Positions 1 through 6,635 of a stretch of DNA of 38,476 nucleotides are shown piece by piece. The stretch covers positions 1-38,476 of the forward strand of contig JAIOIU010000083.1 in assembly GCA_019912425.1 (NCBI GenBank). The letters are read 5' to 3'. This DNA comes from Candidatus Methylomirabilis tolerans. Its GTDB lineage: Bacteria; Methylomirabilota; Methylomirabilia; Methylomirabilales; Methylomirabilaceae. The position numbers and the translations under genes are program-made. The first letter of the stretch is position 1. Each line of letters begins with the position of its first letter. The notes under the pieces were generated by a model that searched no databases, was not told the DNA's origin, and saw only the letters and a list, made by a program, of their open reading frames with translations.

Positions 1-804
1 ATCTTCCTGGCCGTCATGATGTTCCTGGTGACTGCCCTGATCGGGATCTCCCACAACTTCTACTGGATCGCCAAGCCGACAGGGATCATCGCACTGGGTA
101 GCGTCTTCTCCACCATGCAGGTGTTGCCGCTGCTCCTGATCACCCTGGACGCCTGGAAGATGCGGACGGAGCGGGCGAAGGCCCAGGAAGCCGTTGCCGA
201 GGGCAAGCAGCGCTTCGTGATGGACGGCGTCTGGACATTCATCCTTGCCGTGAACTTCTGGAATATCTTCGGCGCGGGTGTCTTTGGGTCGCTGATCAAT
301 CTGCCTATCGTCAACTACTATGAGCATGGCACCTATCTTACCGGCAACCATGCGCACGCCGCCATGTTCGGCGTCAAGGGGAACATCGCCATTGCCGGTA
401 TGCTGTTTGCGTGTCAGCACCTGTTCCAGCGCTCTGCCTGGAATGAGAAGCTGATCAAGGGTGTGTTCTGGTCCCTGCAGGTCGGCTTAGTGCTGATGAT
501 GATGTTGGACCTGTTCCCGGTCGGTCTGTATCAGGTCGCGACCGTCTTCAAGAAAGGTCTCTGGGCCGCCCGAGCACAGGCGCACGTCACAGATGGTGTG
601 TGGATCACCTTGACGTGGATGCGCACAATCGGTGGCGCGGTCTTCCTGTTCGGCGGTGTTCTGCCTCTCATGTGGTTCATCCTGTCGAGGGCTGGACGGA
701 TGGTTCGTGAGGCCAGCGTCGTCGAAGAGGGTGAGTGGACAATCTACGATAGGGAGAAGGAGAAGGAGCGGGCTGCTTGGGCTGCCGGCGACGAAGCCTT
801 CTAA
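1..804 (+). CDS. nod: Nitric oxide dismutase-like protein (NorZ/qNor family), C-terminal part
   Basis: This is the last 267 residues of a quinol-dependent NO reductase homologue; the 5' end lies outside the window and frame 1 is open from base 1. It is a multi-helix inner-membrane protein. The heme-ligand helix motif NHAHAAMFGV is present (residues about 116-125 of the fragment). Two positions differ from true qNors. The FeB-ligand pair HH reads HN (residues 18-19). The conserved Glu that follows 21 residues after the second His reads Gln (STMQ, residue 40). The conserved PGD near the C-terminus, linked to quinol binding, reads IGG. As I recall, the same kind of ligand changes set the NC10 Nod proteins apart from NO reductases; Nod is proposed to turn 2 NO into N2 and O2. 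A hairpin follows the stop. Family is near certain; the Nod assignment is strong but rests on these residues. Confidence 0.88.
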   Translation: MFLAVMMFLVTALIGISHNFYWIAKPTGIIALGSVFSTMQVLPLLLITLDAWKMRTERAKAQEAVAEGKQRFVMDGVWTFILAVNFWNIFGAGVFGSLINLPIVNYYEHGTYLTGNHAHAAMFGVKGNIAIAGMLFACQHLFQRSAWNEKLIKGVFWSLQVGLVLMMMLDLFPVGLYQVATVFKKGLWAARAQAHVTDGVWITLTWMRTIGGAVFLFGGVLPLMWFILSRAGRMVREASVVEEGEWTIYDREKEKERAAWAAGDEAF

Positions 805-832
805 CCTGATAGGGTAGACACCACTTCGTTTC

Positions 833-872
833 GACACCCCCAGCGCAGCGATAGCGCTGTGCTGGGGGTGTC
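833..872 (+). terminator. Terminator-like hairpin after nod
   Basis: An 18-bp stem (GACACCCCCAGC plus GCAGCG paired with their complements, one G-U wobble) closes an ATAG loop 29 bp after the nod stop. A weakly T-rich GCTTTGTT follows. It probably ends the nod transcript or protects its 3' end. Confidence 0.75.
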
Positions 873-1050
873 GCTTTGTTGGCGCGGACGCTTTATACGT
901 GAGACCTGATCCCAAACAGTACAGTTAAAAAAGCATCATGTTGTTCGTGACCCTTTGGTAACAAGGGGTTAGCGCACCAACCACATATACACGAGTGACA
1001 AAACGATGTACACACAGGTTACCCCTTTAGACGAGAGGAGGGCAATTACG

Positions 1051-1458
1051 ATGCGCGTTCATTTTCTGTCCCGGCTCCGTTGCCAGTGGTTATGCGTGAT
1101 GGTGATGTTGTTCGTCGTGGGGGCCTCTTCCACGTTTGCCGCTGAGCCCAAAGGAACGGTAAGCGCTCAGTCGAGGTACGATTCTGGGTGTGCGCGATGC
1201 CATGGCGCAAGCGGCAAAGGCAATGGACTACAGGCGATGGCGTTGTTTTTTATGTTTAAGATGCCCAACATGGCCGATCCGGCCTATATGCAAACACGGT
1301 CTGATGACGTTCTCTTTCGAGCTATTAAGCAAGGTAAGGCATCGATGCCTTCGTTTGGGCTAAAACTGACCGATCCCGAGATCAAGGACCTGGTGGTCTA
1401 CATCAGAAGCTTTACGAAGGCGCCAGGGTCCGCAAAGCCAGCGGTCACAGCGCACTAA
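1051..1458 (+). CDS. Small exported class I cytochrome c
   Basis: 135-residue monoheme cytochrome c. A hydrophobic signal peptide (about residues 12-31, ending TFA-AEP) sends it to the periplasm. The heme site is CARCH (residues 47-51) and the likely sixth ligand is Met99 in MPSFG, followed by the usual C-terminal helix (DPEIKDLVVYIRSF). I chose the ATG at 1051 rather than the upstream one at 1006 because GAGGAGGG sits 8 bases before it and the signal peptide then has a normal length. It lies about 250 bp downstream of nod and its terminator, so it probably has its own promoter. It could shuttle electrons in nitrogen-oxide respiration; the partner is unknown. Confidence 0.88.
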   Translation: MRVHFLSRLRCQWLCVMVMLFVVGASSTFAAEPKGTVSAQSRYDSGCARCHGASGKGNGLQAMALFFMFKMPNMADPAYMQTRSDDVLFRAIKQGKASMPSFGLKLTDPEIKDLVVYIRSFTKAPGSAKPAVTAH

Positions 1459-1777
1459 ATCTGAAAGCCCTCGAAGCGACCGCTGAGCGTGCAGCGGCTT
1501 AGCGCGTTGATCTTGGCAAGGAGGGCTGTCGAGTTGCTTGCCGACGTCCTGTGCCGCCCCGCCGTGGGGCGGGCGGTGAAAATCCAAGAGGTGATTGTGC
1601 GAGCAGTTGATGGACGACTGAGACGGATGCGACCGCCGGAGTCAGCGTATGTTTCTGGCGAGCGCAGAGAGGATAACAGCTTCTTGGTTATTTTTTCCAC
1701 CGGCCAGCTACATAACACACAGAGTAAGGTCTAATGCGTCCGCATTAGTTCCTCACACGTAGCTTGAGGTGGTGGTG
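1459..1777. other. Intergenic stretch without a recognised gene
   Basis: About 320 bp between the small cytochrome and the pentaheme gene. A weak 6-bp hairpin (CCGCTG/CAGCGG, about 1480-1497) lies shortly after the cytochrome stop. The open frames on both strands lack recognisable protein features. A promoter for the following three-gene unit is expected here, but I see no convincing -35/-10 pair. Confidence 0.5.
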
Positions 1778-2476
1778 ATGCGAGCGATAGCGGGAGGGCC
1801 AAGGAAATGGCAAAACCGCGCCTATTTGACCGGCTTCTGTTTGGGATTTGCGCTCCTGGCGTTTACCGTGCTTCCCGTCGGGGAGTGGTTTCATGCGAAA
1901 GGATCCATGAATACAGGCCACGGCAAACTTGCCTGCGCGGCCTGCCACAAAAACGCACCGGGCAGCTTCCGCCAGCAGATTCAGGCCAACCTGCGCCATG
2001 CCCTTGGTCGGCGCGAAGGGCCCGCCCCCTTCTTCGGACGGCTTCCCGTGGGTAATGCGGACTGTATGGCCTGTCACGAGCGGCCCAATGACCGCCACCC
2101 GGTCTATCGCTTCCTCGAGCCCCGTTTCAGCCAGGCTCGGGAAAAGCTGCGTCCCCATCAGTGCGTCTCCTGCCACGCGGAGCACCAGGGCAGGCGTGTC
2201 ACGTTGGCAGAGACCGGCTATTGCGTGAACTGTCACAAGGACACCCGCCTAAAGAAAGATCCAATCGACGTGTCCCATGCGGATTTGATCGCCGGCAAAC
2301 AATGGGACTCCTGCCTGGGCTGCCACGACTTCCACGGCAACCACATCATGCAGACTGAGAAATCGGTCGACAAGCGAACGCCGACAGAGAAAATCCGCGC
2401 CTATTTTGACGGTGGGCCCTCCCCGTACGGCACAACCCTTCACTACAAAGCAAAACAGGATGGTCAAGATGGCTAA
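1778..2476 (+). CDS. Membrane-anchored pentaheme cytochrome c
   Basis: 232 residues with one N-terminal hydrophobic helix (about 15-36) that looks like an uncleaved anchor, then a periplasmic domain. Five CXXCH heme sites are visible: CAACH 53-57, CMACH 96-100, CVSCH 129-133, CVNCH 149-153 and CLGCH 179-183. Extra His residues are scattered between them, suiting bis-His coordination. Three GTG codons precede the ATG at 1778; I prefer the ATG because a GAGG lies about 8 bases upstream. The next gene starts inside the end of this one, so the two are translationally coupled. The layout resembles multiheme electron-transfer subunits, but I cannot place it in a named enzyme family. It probably accepts electrons from the downstream b-type membrane protein. 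Confidence 0.85.
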   Translation: MRAIAGGPRKWQNRAYLTGFCLGFALLAFTVLPVGEWFHAKGSMNTGHGKLACAACHKNAPGSFRQQIQANLRHALGRREGPAPFFGRLPVGNADCMACHERPNDRHPVYRFLEPRFSQAREKLRPHQCVSCHAEHQGRRVTLAETGYCVNCHKDTRLKKDPIDVSHADLIAGKQWDSCLGCHDFHGNHIMQTEKSVDKRTPTEKIRAYFDGGPSPYGTTLHYKAKQDGQDG

Positions 2477-3338
2477 ACAACACTTCTGGATCGCCTGCCT
2501 GGCGCTGGGCGCCTTAAGCATCTACCTGTTTGTCAGTGCCCCGCCGCCATTGGAAGAGAAGAAGGCCGCCGATGCGGCCATCCCGGTGGAACGGATGTTT
2601 GAGATGCTCAAGGCGGAAAACGACGTGGTGAGGGCGATGTGGACCAAGGAAGTAGTCGGCGCGGGTAAGCAGACCGGCTTGAAATTCGACGAGCGTTGGC
2701 GCGAGGCGGACGTAGAGGCCGGTCCTTTGCCCGCATTGTTCCTGCGTGAGACGGCGAAAAGCCTGGAAAAGAACCCGACGCCGCTCAGCCTGTTCCTGGG
2801 GTCGGACTATCCCGTCAACTCAGCGAACCGCTTCGAGGGGCTACAGTTGGAAAAATTCCAGATGGTCAAGCAAACCCTCAAGCCGCAATTCTTCTTCATG
2901 CCAGACATTCAAATGCAGGTCGCCATGTTCAGTGATGTGGCGGTCGTCGAAGGCTGCATCCAATGCCATAACAAGCACGAACAATCACCCAAGCACGACT
3001 GGAAGCTCAATGATGTGATGGGCGCGACCACGTGGATGTACCCAAGCGGCAGCGTATCCATGGATGAGTTGCTCCGCACGCTCGCCGCCTTACGCCAAAG
3101 CTTCAAGGATGCCTACGAGTCTTATCTTGAAAAGGCGCGGAAATTCGCCAATCCCCCCGCCATTGGCGAACACTGGCCGGCTGAGGGTTATTTCTTGCCG
3201 AGTTCCGAGGTGTTCATGGGGGAAATCGCCAAGCGCACAGCCCCGCACACCTTGGCGGCGCTCAGTTCGCTGGCAAGCAAGCCCCAACCGGGGTCAGCAA
3301 CGAACAAAGAAGGGGGCGCCAATATCGTTACCCGGTAA
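2469..3338 (+). CDS. Tll0287-like (DUF3365) monoheme cytochrome c protein
   Basis: 289 residues with an N-terminal membrane helix (about 6-23) and a periplasmic Tll0287-like heme domain. The heme site is CIQCH (163-167), followed by the family-typical KHDWKLNDVMGA stretch, and residues about 38-160 resemble a helical sensor-like fold. The start at 2469 overlaps the pentaheme gene by 8 bases and has AGGA 8 bases upstream; an ATG at 2460 is the alternative. Tll0287-like domains occur in heme sensors and redox proteins and do not by themselves identify a reaction. Because it sits between a pentaheme cytochrome and a diheme b protein, I infer that it is a redox subunit of one complex rather than a free sensor. 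Confidence 0.82.
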   Translation: MAKQHFWIACLALGALSIYLFVSAPPPLEEKKAADAAIPVERMFEMLKAENDVVRAMWTKEVVGAGKQTGLKFDERWREADVEAGPLPALFLRETAKSLEKNPTPLSLFLGSDYPVNSANRFEGLQLEKFQMVKQTLKPQFFFMPDIQMQVAMFSDVAVVEGCIQCHNKHEQSPKHDWKLNDVMGATTWMYPSGSVSMDELLRTLAALRQSFKDAYESYLEKARKFANPPAIGEHWPAEGYFLPSSEVFMGEIAKRTAPHTLAALSSLASKPQPGSATNKEGGANIVTR

Positions 3339-3351
3339 AGGTGTGGTTTTC

Positions 3352-3879
3352 GTGCAAGACTTCATCCGTCTGAAATCGTTGCTGTCGGTCGTCCTCAAGT
3401 CCGGCTTGCCCGCCAAGGGGTATTTTCGGGTGGGTCTGTTCCTGCTGGCGGCCTTGATCGTCCAGCAATCGACCGGGTGGCAGTGGACCTTGTTGACCGG
3501 ACTGCAAGACGACAATACGTATAAGCTCACCACAGGTTTCGGATTGCTCGCGTTGATCCTGTATCAATGGCGTTTTTCCGTGAAGCGTGCCCAAGGGGAG
3601 CAGCGCAAGGCCGCAACCATGATGGGTCGCCACAAACTGTTCGGCGCCCTGTTTCCGTTGTTTTTCTTGAGCCATTCCCAAATCCTGGGCTATGGCTATC
3701 TCGGGATCCTCAGTCTGACGTTGTTGCTGGCCTTTCTCACCGGCCTGTTCAATTTTCAAATCGTCACAATCCACAAGTCTTGGTACAGGCCGGCGTGGAT
3801 CAGTGCCCATGTCGGATTATCTATGGCGTTGTTGCTGCTCATGGCGTACCACGTCTACATAGACTATGCCTTTAAGTAG
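3352..3879 (+). CDS. Diheme b-type membrane electron-transfer protein
   Basis: 175 residues, almost entirely hydrophobic, with about five membrane helices. Two His pairs each have exactly 13 residues between them: His94/His108 and His153/His167. This spacing is typical of two stacked b hemes crossing a membrane, as in ferric-reductase or cytochrome b type proteins. A further His141 lies in a loop. No FAD- or NAD-binding domain is attached. I chose the GTG at 3352, 10 bases after AAAGG; a GTG at 3343 is in frame but too close to that site. The gene begins within about 14 bp of the preceding stop, so it belongs to the same unit. Expected role: carrying electrons across the membrane between the quinone pool and the two c-type neighbours. 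The direction is unknown. Confidence 0.78.
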   Translation: MQDFIRLKSLLSVVLKSGLPAKGYFRVGLFLLAALIVQQSTGWQWTLLTGLQDDNTYKLTTGFGLLALILYQWRFSVKRAQGEQRKAATMMGRHKLFGALFPLFFLSHSQILGYGYLGILSLTLLLAFLTGLFNFQIVTIHKSWYRPAWISAHVGLSMALLLLMAYHVYIDYAFK

Positions 3880-3940
3880 GGAAAGGATTCGCCACCGACC
3901 GTTTCGTGAGGCCTGCGTTGTCGAGGAGGGTGATCTGGCC

Positions 3941-4008
3941 CGTCATTCCGTGCTCGACACGGAATCCGGCTTGGCCCTCGAGATACCGGCTTTCGCCGGT
4001 ATGACGAA
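3941..4008. repeat. Palindromic repeat of the widespread 'attcc...ggaat / gccggtatgacg' type
   Basis: Begins CGTCATTCCGTGCTCGAC and ends ACCGGCTTTCGCCGGTATGACGA, with internal inverted repeats (CATTCCGTG...CACGGAAT; ACCGGC/GCCGGT). Translated on the minus strand it gives VIPAKAGIS, the well-known signature of a dispersed bacterial palindrome. It lies between the convergent cytochrome b and nadE genes, where it could also act as a bidirectional terminator. Confidence 0.8.
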
Positions 4009-4057
4009 CTTGCGGCAAGCTGCGGGGAATGAACCCGCTGTAGATTCAATAGCAGCG

Positions 4058-4879
4058 TTACTTACCCCAGTCGCGGGGGTAACGGAAGTCGCGGTCGATG
4101 GTGCGGGCGGAGATCTTGGCGATGAGGGGAGGGCGCCGCTTGTACTGGGAGGCCTGGACCTTGGCGAGAACGGCTCTGACGAATCGTTCGTCGAAGCCGG
4201 CCGCAATAAGATCGGGGATATCGTACCGGCGGTCCACCATCAGGTAGAGGATCCGATCGACCTCCTCATAGGTAAAGCCGAGCTCCGCCTCGTCAGTCTG
4301 CCCAGCCCAGAGGTCACCGCTGGGCGCCTTTTCGACGATGACCTCCGGGATAGCCATGTGGCGCGCCAGTTGCCGGACCTGGGTCTTGTACAGGTCACCC
4401 AGGGGGTTGATGGCGCTGGCCATATCGCCATATAGTGTACCATACCCCAGCAGCAGCTCCGTCTTATTGCTGGTCCCCAGGACCAGGGCCTTGAGCCTGG
4501 CTGAATGGTCGAACAGAATGGTCATTCGCTCGCGAGCCATCTTGTTGCCGCGGCGGACCTGATCCGATTCTGGGAACCGTTCGAAATAGGCGTCCACCAT
4601 CGGCGTGATCTCGATGACGTCCGATTGGATGCGGAGTTGCTTCACCACCAGTTCGGCGTGCTCCCGGCTCTCCGGACTGCTGGTCCGGTACGGCATCAGG
4701 AGGGCCCAAACATTCTCGGCGCCGAGGGCCTTGGCCCCGAGATATGCGGAGAGCGCTGAATCCACCCCGCCGGAAAGTCCAACCACGATACGACTGAACC
4801 CGGCCTTTCGAACTTCGTTGACGATAAACCCGGTCAGGATCTGTTGGACGAATTCGCAGTTCAAGGAGAGATCGATCAT
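4058..4879 (-). CDS. nadE: NAD+ synthetase, ammonia-ligase subunit (stand-alone)
   Basis: 273 residues. It adenylates nicotinic acid adenine dinucleotide and amidates it to NAD+ in the cytoplasm. The PP-loop [20 protein letters not shown] lies near residue 34. [20 protein letters not shown] and the [17 protein letters not shown] region are the conserved substrate loops. It has no N-terminal glutaminase domain. That activity is supplied by the adjacent upstream gene, which it overlaps by 4 bases (ATGA), so the two should be made together. The length matches short ammonia-type enzymes. The 3' end faces the cytochrome b gene across a palindromic repeat. Confidence 0.93.
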   Translation of the reverse strand: MIDLSLNCEFVQQILTGFIVNEVRKAGFSRIVVGLSGGVDSALSAYLGAKALGAENVWALLMPYRTSSPESREHAELVVKQLRIQSDVIEITPMVDAYFERFPESDQVRRGNKMARERMTILFDHSARLKALVLGTSNKTELLLGYGTLYGDMASAINPLGDLYKTQVRQLARHMAIPEVIVEKAPSGDLWAGQTDEAELGFTYEEVDRILYLMVDRRYDIPDLIAAGFDERFVRAVLAKVQASQYKRRPPLIAKISARTIDRDFRYPRDWGK

Positions 4880-5733
4880 CTGACCCCCTCTCTTTTGATC
4901 CGCTCGAGCTCTCGGAGGGTGACATCTAATCGCTCATCTCGAAGTAATGGATTTATCGTTCTTGCCCGCCGAACCTCTCCGGGATCGATTTCGGTTACCA
5001 GGATTTGCTCGTTGAGGTACTCCGCCTTAGCCACCAACTCGCCGGAGGGAGCAATCACCTCAGAGCCGCCCCAGAAGCAGGCCCCATCCTCGTAACCGAC
5101 TCGATTCGCGTAGAGGACATAGCAGGTAAAGAGTTGGGCGTAGGCGCGGTTGATCGTTTCCCAGGCCCTGGCGTTTGCGAACGATTGGCCTTCCTCCAAA
5201 CCGCCGCGACCCGGGCTGGCAGAGGGCGAGATGAGAATCTCCATCCCATCGAGAGAGGCGACACATGCCGTCGAGGGATGCCACATGTCTTCACAGATCA
5301 GGATCGCAGATCGACCGACCCCCGCGCGAAATGTCCTGATCCGACCCCCTTCCGCAAGATACCGTTGTTCGTCGAAGATGCCATAGGTGGGCAGGTAGAC
5401 CTTGCGGTGGACGTGCTGGATTTCGCCCTTTGAGAGGTAGAGGGCGGCGTTGTAGAGGAGAGAGTCGGGCGACTCCTCCACCAGCCCAACAACGAGATCG
5501 ATACGGCGACTCAGATCCCTGAGTCTGCCGAGGATGGGGCTGGTTATGGGAAGGGCCACGGATGAGACGATATCTTTGAGGAAGTACCCGGTTAGGCTCA
5601 GTTCAGGAAAGACCAGCAGACCGGCGCCACGGCCAATCGCCTCCTCAGCCGTCTTTTCATGTAGGGCCAGGTTCCGCTTCAGATCGCCGAGGACTGGGTT
5701 AATTTGCGCAATGGCGATCGTATGGCGATTCAT
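4876..5733 (-). CDS. Nitrilase-family glutaminase partner of NadE
   Basis: 285 residues of the carbon-nitrogen hydrolase (nitrilase) fold. The catalytic triad is visible: Glu in FPELSLTGY, Lys in [14 protein letters not shown] and Cys in [10 protein letters not shown]. In most glutamine-dependent NAD+ synthetases this domain is the N-terminal half of a single chain. Here it is a separate gene ending in an ATGA overlap with nadE, so I infer that it hydrolyses glutamine and passes ammonia to NadE. Its start also overlaps the upstream methyltransferase stop by 4 bases. A stand-alone amidase of another substrate is possible but less likely given the coupling. Confidence 0.88.
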   Translation of the reverse strand: MNRHTIAIAQINPVLGDLKRNLALHEKTAEEAIGRGAGLLVFPELSLTGYFLKDIVSSVALPITSPILGRLRDLSRRIDLVVGLVEESPDSLLYNAALYLSKGEIQHVHRKVYLPTYGIFDEQRYLAEGGRIRTFRAGVGRSAILICEDMWHPSTACVASLDGMEILISPSASPGRGGLEEGQSFANARAWETINRAYAQLFTCYVLYANRVGYEDGACFWGGSEVIAPSGELVAKAEYLNEQILVTEIDPGEVRRARTINPLLRDERLDVTLRELERIKREGVR

Positions 5734-6533
5734 GCGACCGTGCTCCGTACGTCAGAGGCAGCCAGACTGTGATAGATAGCTTCCATATCGGCTGACAAAG
5801 GTCCGCCCCGTGCTTGATAGACGAACAGAGGGGCAAGGATTTGCAGTCCAGGCCGTCCATTTCGCCGTGCCTCAATTAAGCTCAGTTCCGCCTCGGTACC
5901 AGGGCAGGAATGGACTAGCCGCAACATCTTCGGTTCCAGTCGTGAAGCCCTGAGGCCGCTCAATACATCGATAAGCCGCGAGGCATGGTAGATGAGGTGC
6001 GCTCGTCCTTTGGGGGCGAGCACATATCGGATGGCCGCGACGACCTCTTGAAGGGTAGCGGTCATCTCATGCTTGGCCTGTCGAATCTCCGGGTCCTGGC
6101 TGAGCCGCCCTCGGCCGAGTTCTCGATACGGCGGATTGCAAAGCACCATGTCAAAGCCCGCTGCCGGCAGTAGTTCTTTGATTTGGCGGAGATCACCCTC
6201 CACGATCTCGATGCGGTCCTGTAATCCATTGCAGCATGCTCCCCGACGGATCCGGTCGGCTAAGGCGGGCTGAACCTCAAGCCCGGTTATATGAAGATCG
6301 GGATGTCGATGAGCCAGCAGGAAGGCGATGGCGCCGTTTCCGCAGCCGAGATCAAGGATCCGGTCCGTCGGTCGCGGCGCGGCCCACTGGGCCAGCAACA
6401 GCGCATCCATCGAATGACGGAAGCCCGTCAGACTCTGAATAACCTTCAGGCCCGAGATGCCAAGGTCATCGAGCGATTCATCCTTGCGAAGCCACGAGTC
6501 GGTCTCCCGCCGGCCCATCGTCCTCGTCATCAC
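5730..6533 (-). CDS. TrmN6-like tRNA/DNA adenine-N6 methyltransferase
   Basis: 267 residues. The SAM-binding motif ILDLGCGNGAIAFLLAHR and the catalytic NPPY motif (VLCNPPYRELGRGRLSQ) place it among N6-adenine or N6-type methyltransferases. The PPYRELGRGR...P..I..AKHE pattern is typical of the YfiC/TrmN6 group, which modifies A37 of tRNA-Val. It is first in a three-gene run with the glutaminase and nadE. The start could instead be the Met six codons later. Substrate is inferred from the family only. Confidence 0.85.
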   Translation of the reverse strand: MMTRTMGRRETDSWLRKDESLDDLGISGLKVIQSLTGFRHSMDALLLAQWAAPRPTDRILDLGCGNGAIAFLLAHRHPDLHITGLEVQPALADRIRRGACCNGLQDRIEIVEGDLRQIKELLPAAGFDMVLCNPPYRELGRGRLSQDPEIRQAKHEMTATLQEVVAAIRYVLAPKGRAHLIYHASRLIDVLSGLRASRLEPKMLRLVHSCPGTEAELSLIEARRNGRPGLQILAPLFVYQARGGPLSADMEAIYHSLAASDVRSTVA

Positions 6534-6570
6534 GCCGCTACTGTAATATATCCCTTGGGAAAAGACAAAT

Positions 6571-6630
6571 GGTCAGCCGTCAGCGATCAGTAGTCAGCAA
6601 AGAAAGCTGAGAGCTGATGGCTGACGGTTG
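6571..6630. repeat. 'gtcagc/gatcagc' palindromic repeat
   Basis: Left arm GGTCAGCCGTCAGCGATCAG and right arm GCTGAGAGCTGATGGCTGACGG form an imperfect hairpin just after the priA stop. Related sequence occurs at 31716-31791 and, as a half element, at 28318-28337. Confidence 0.7.
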
Positions 6631-6635
6631 CTTAG

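Noticed and set aside
1006-1050. Upstream ATG for the small cytochrome
   Set aside because: The strong ribosome site lies after it, and the extra residues would put a charged stretch before the signal peptide.
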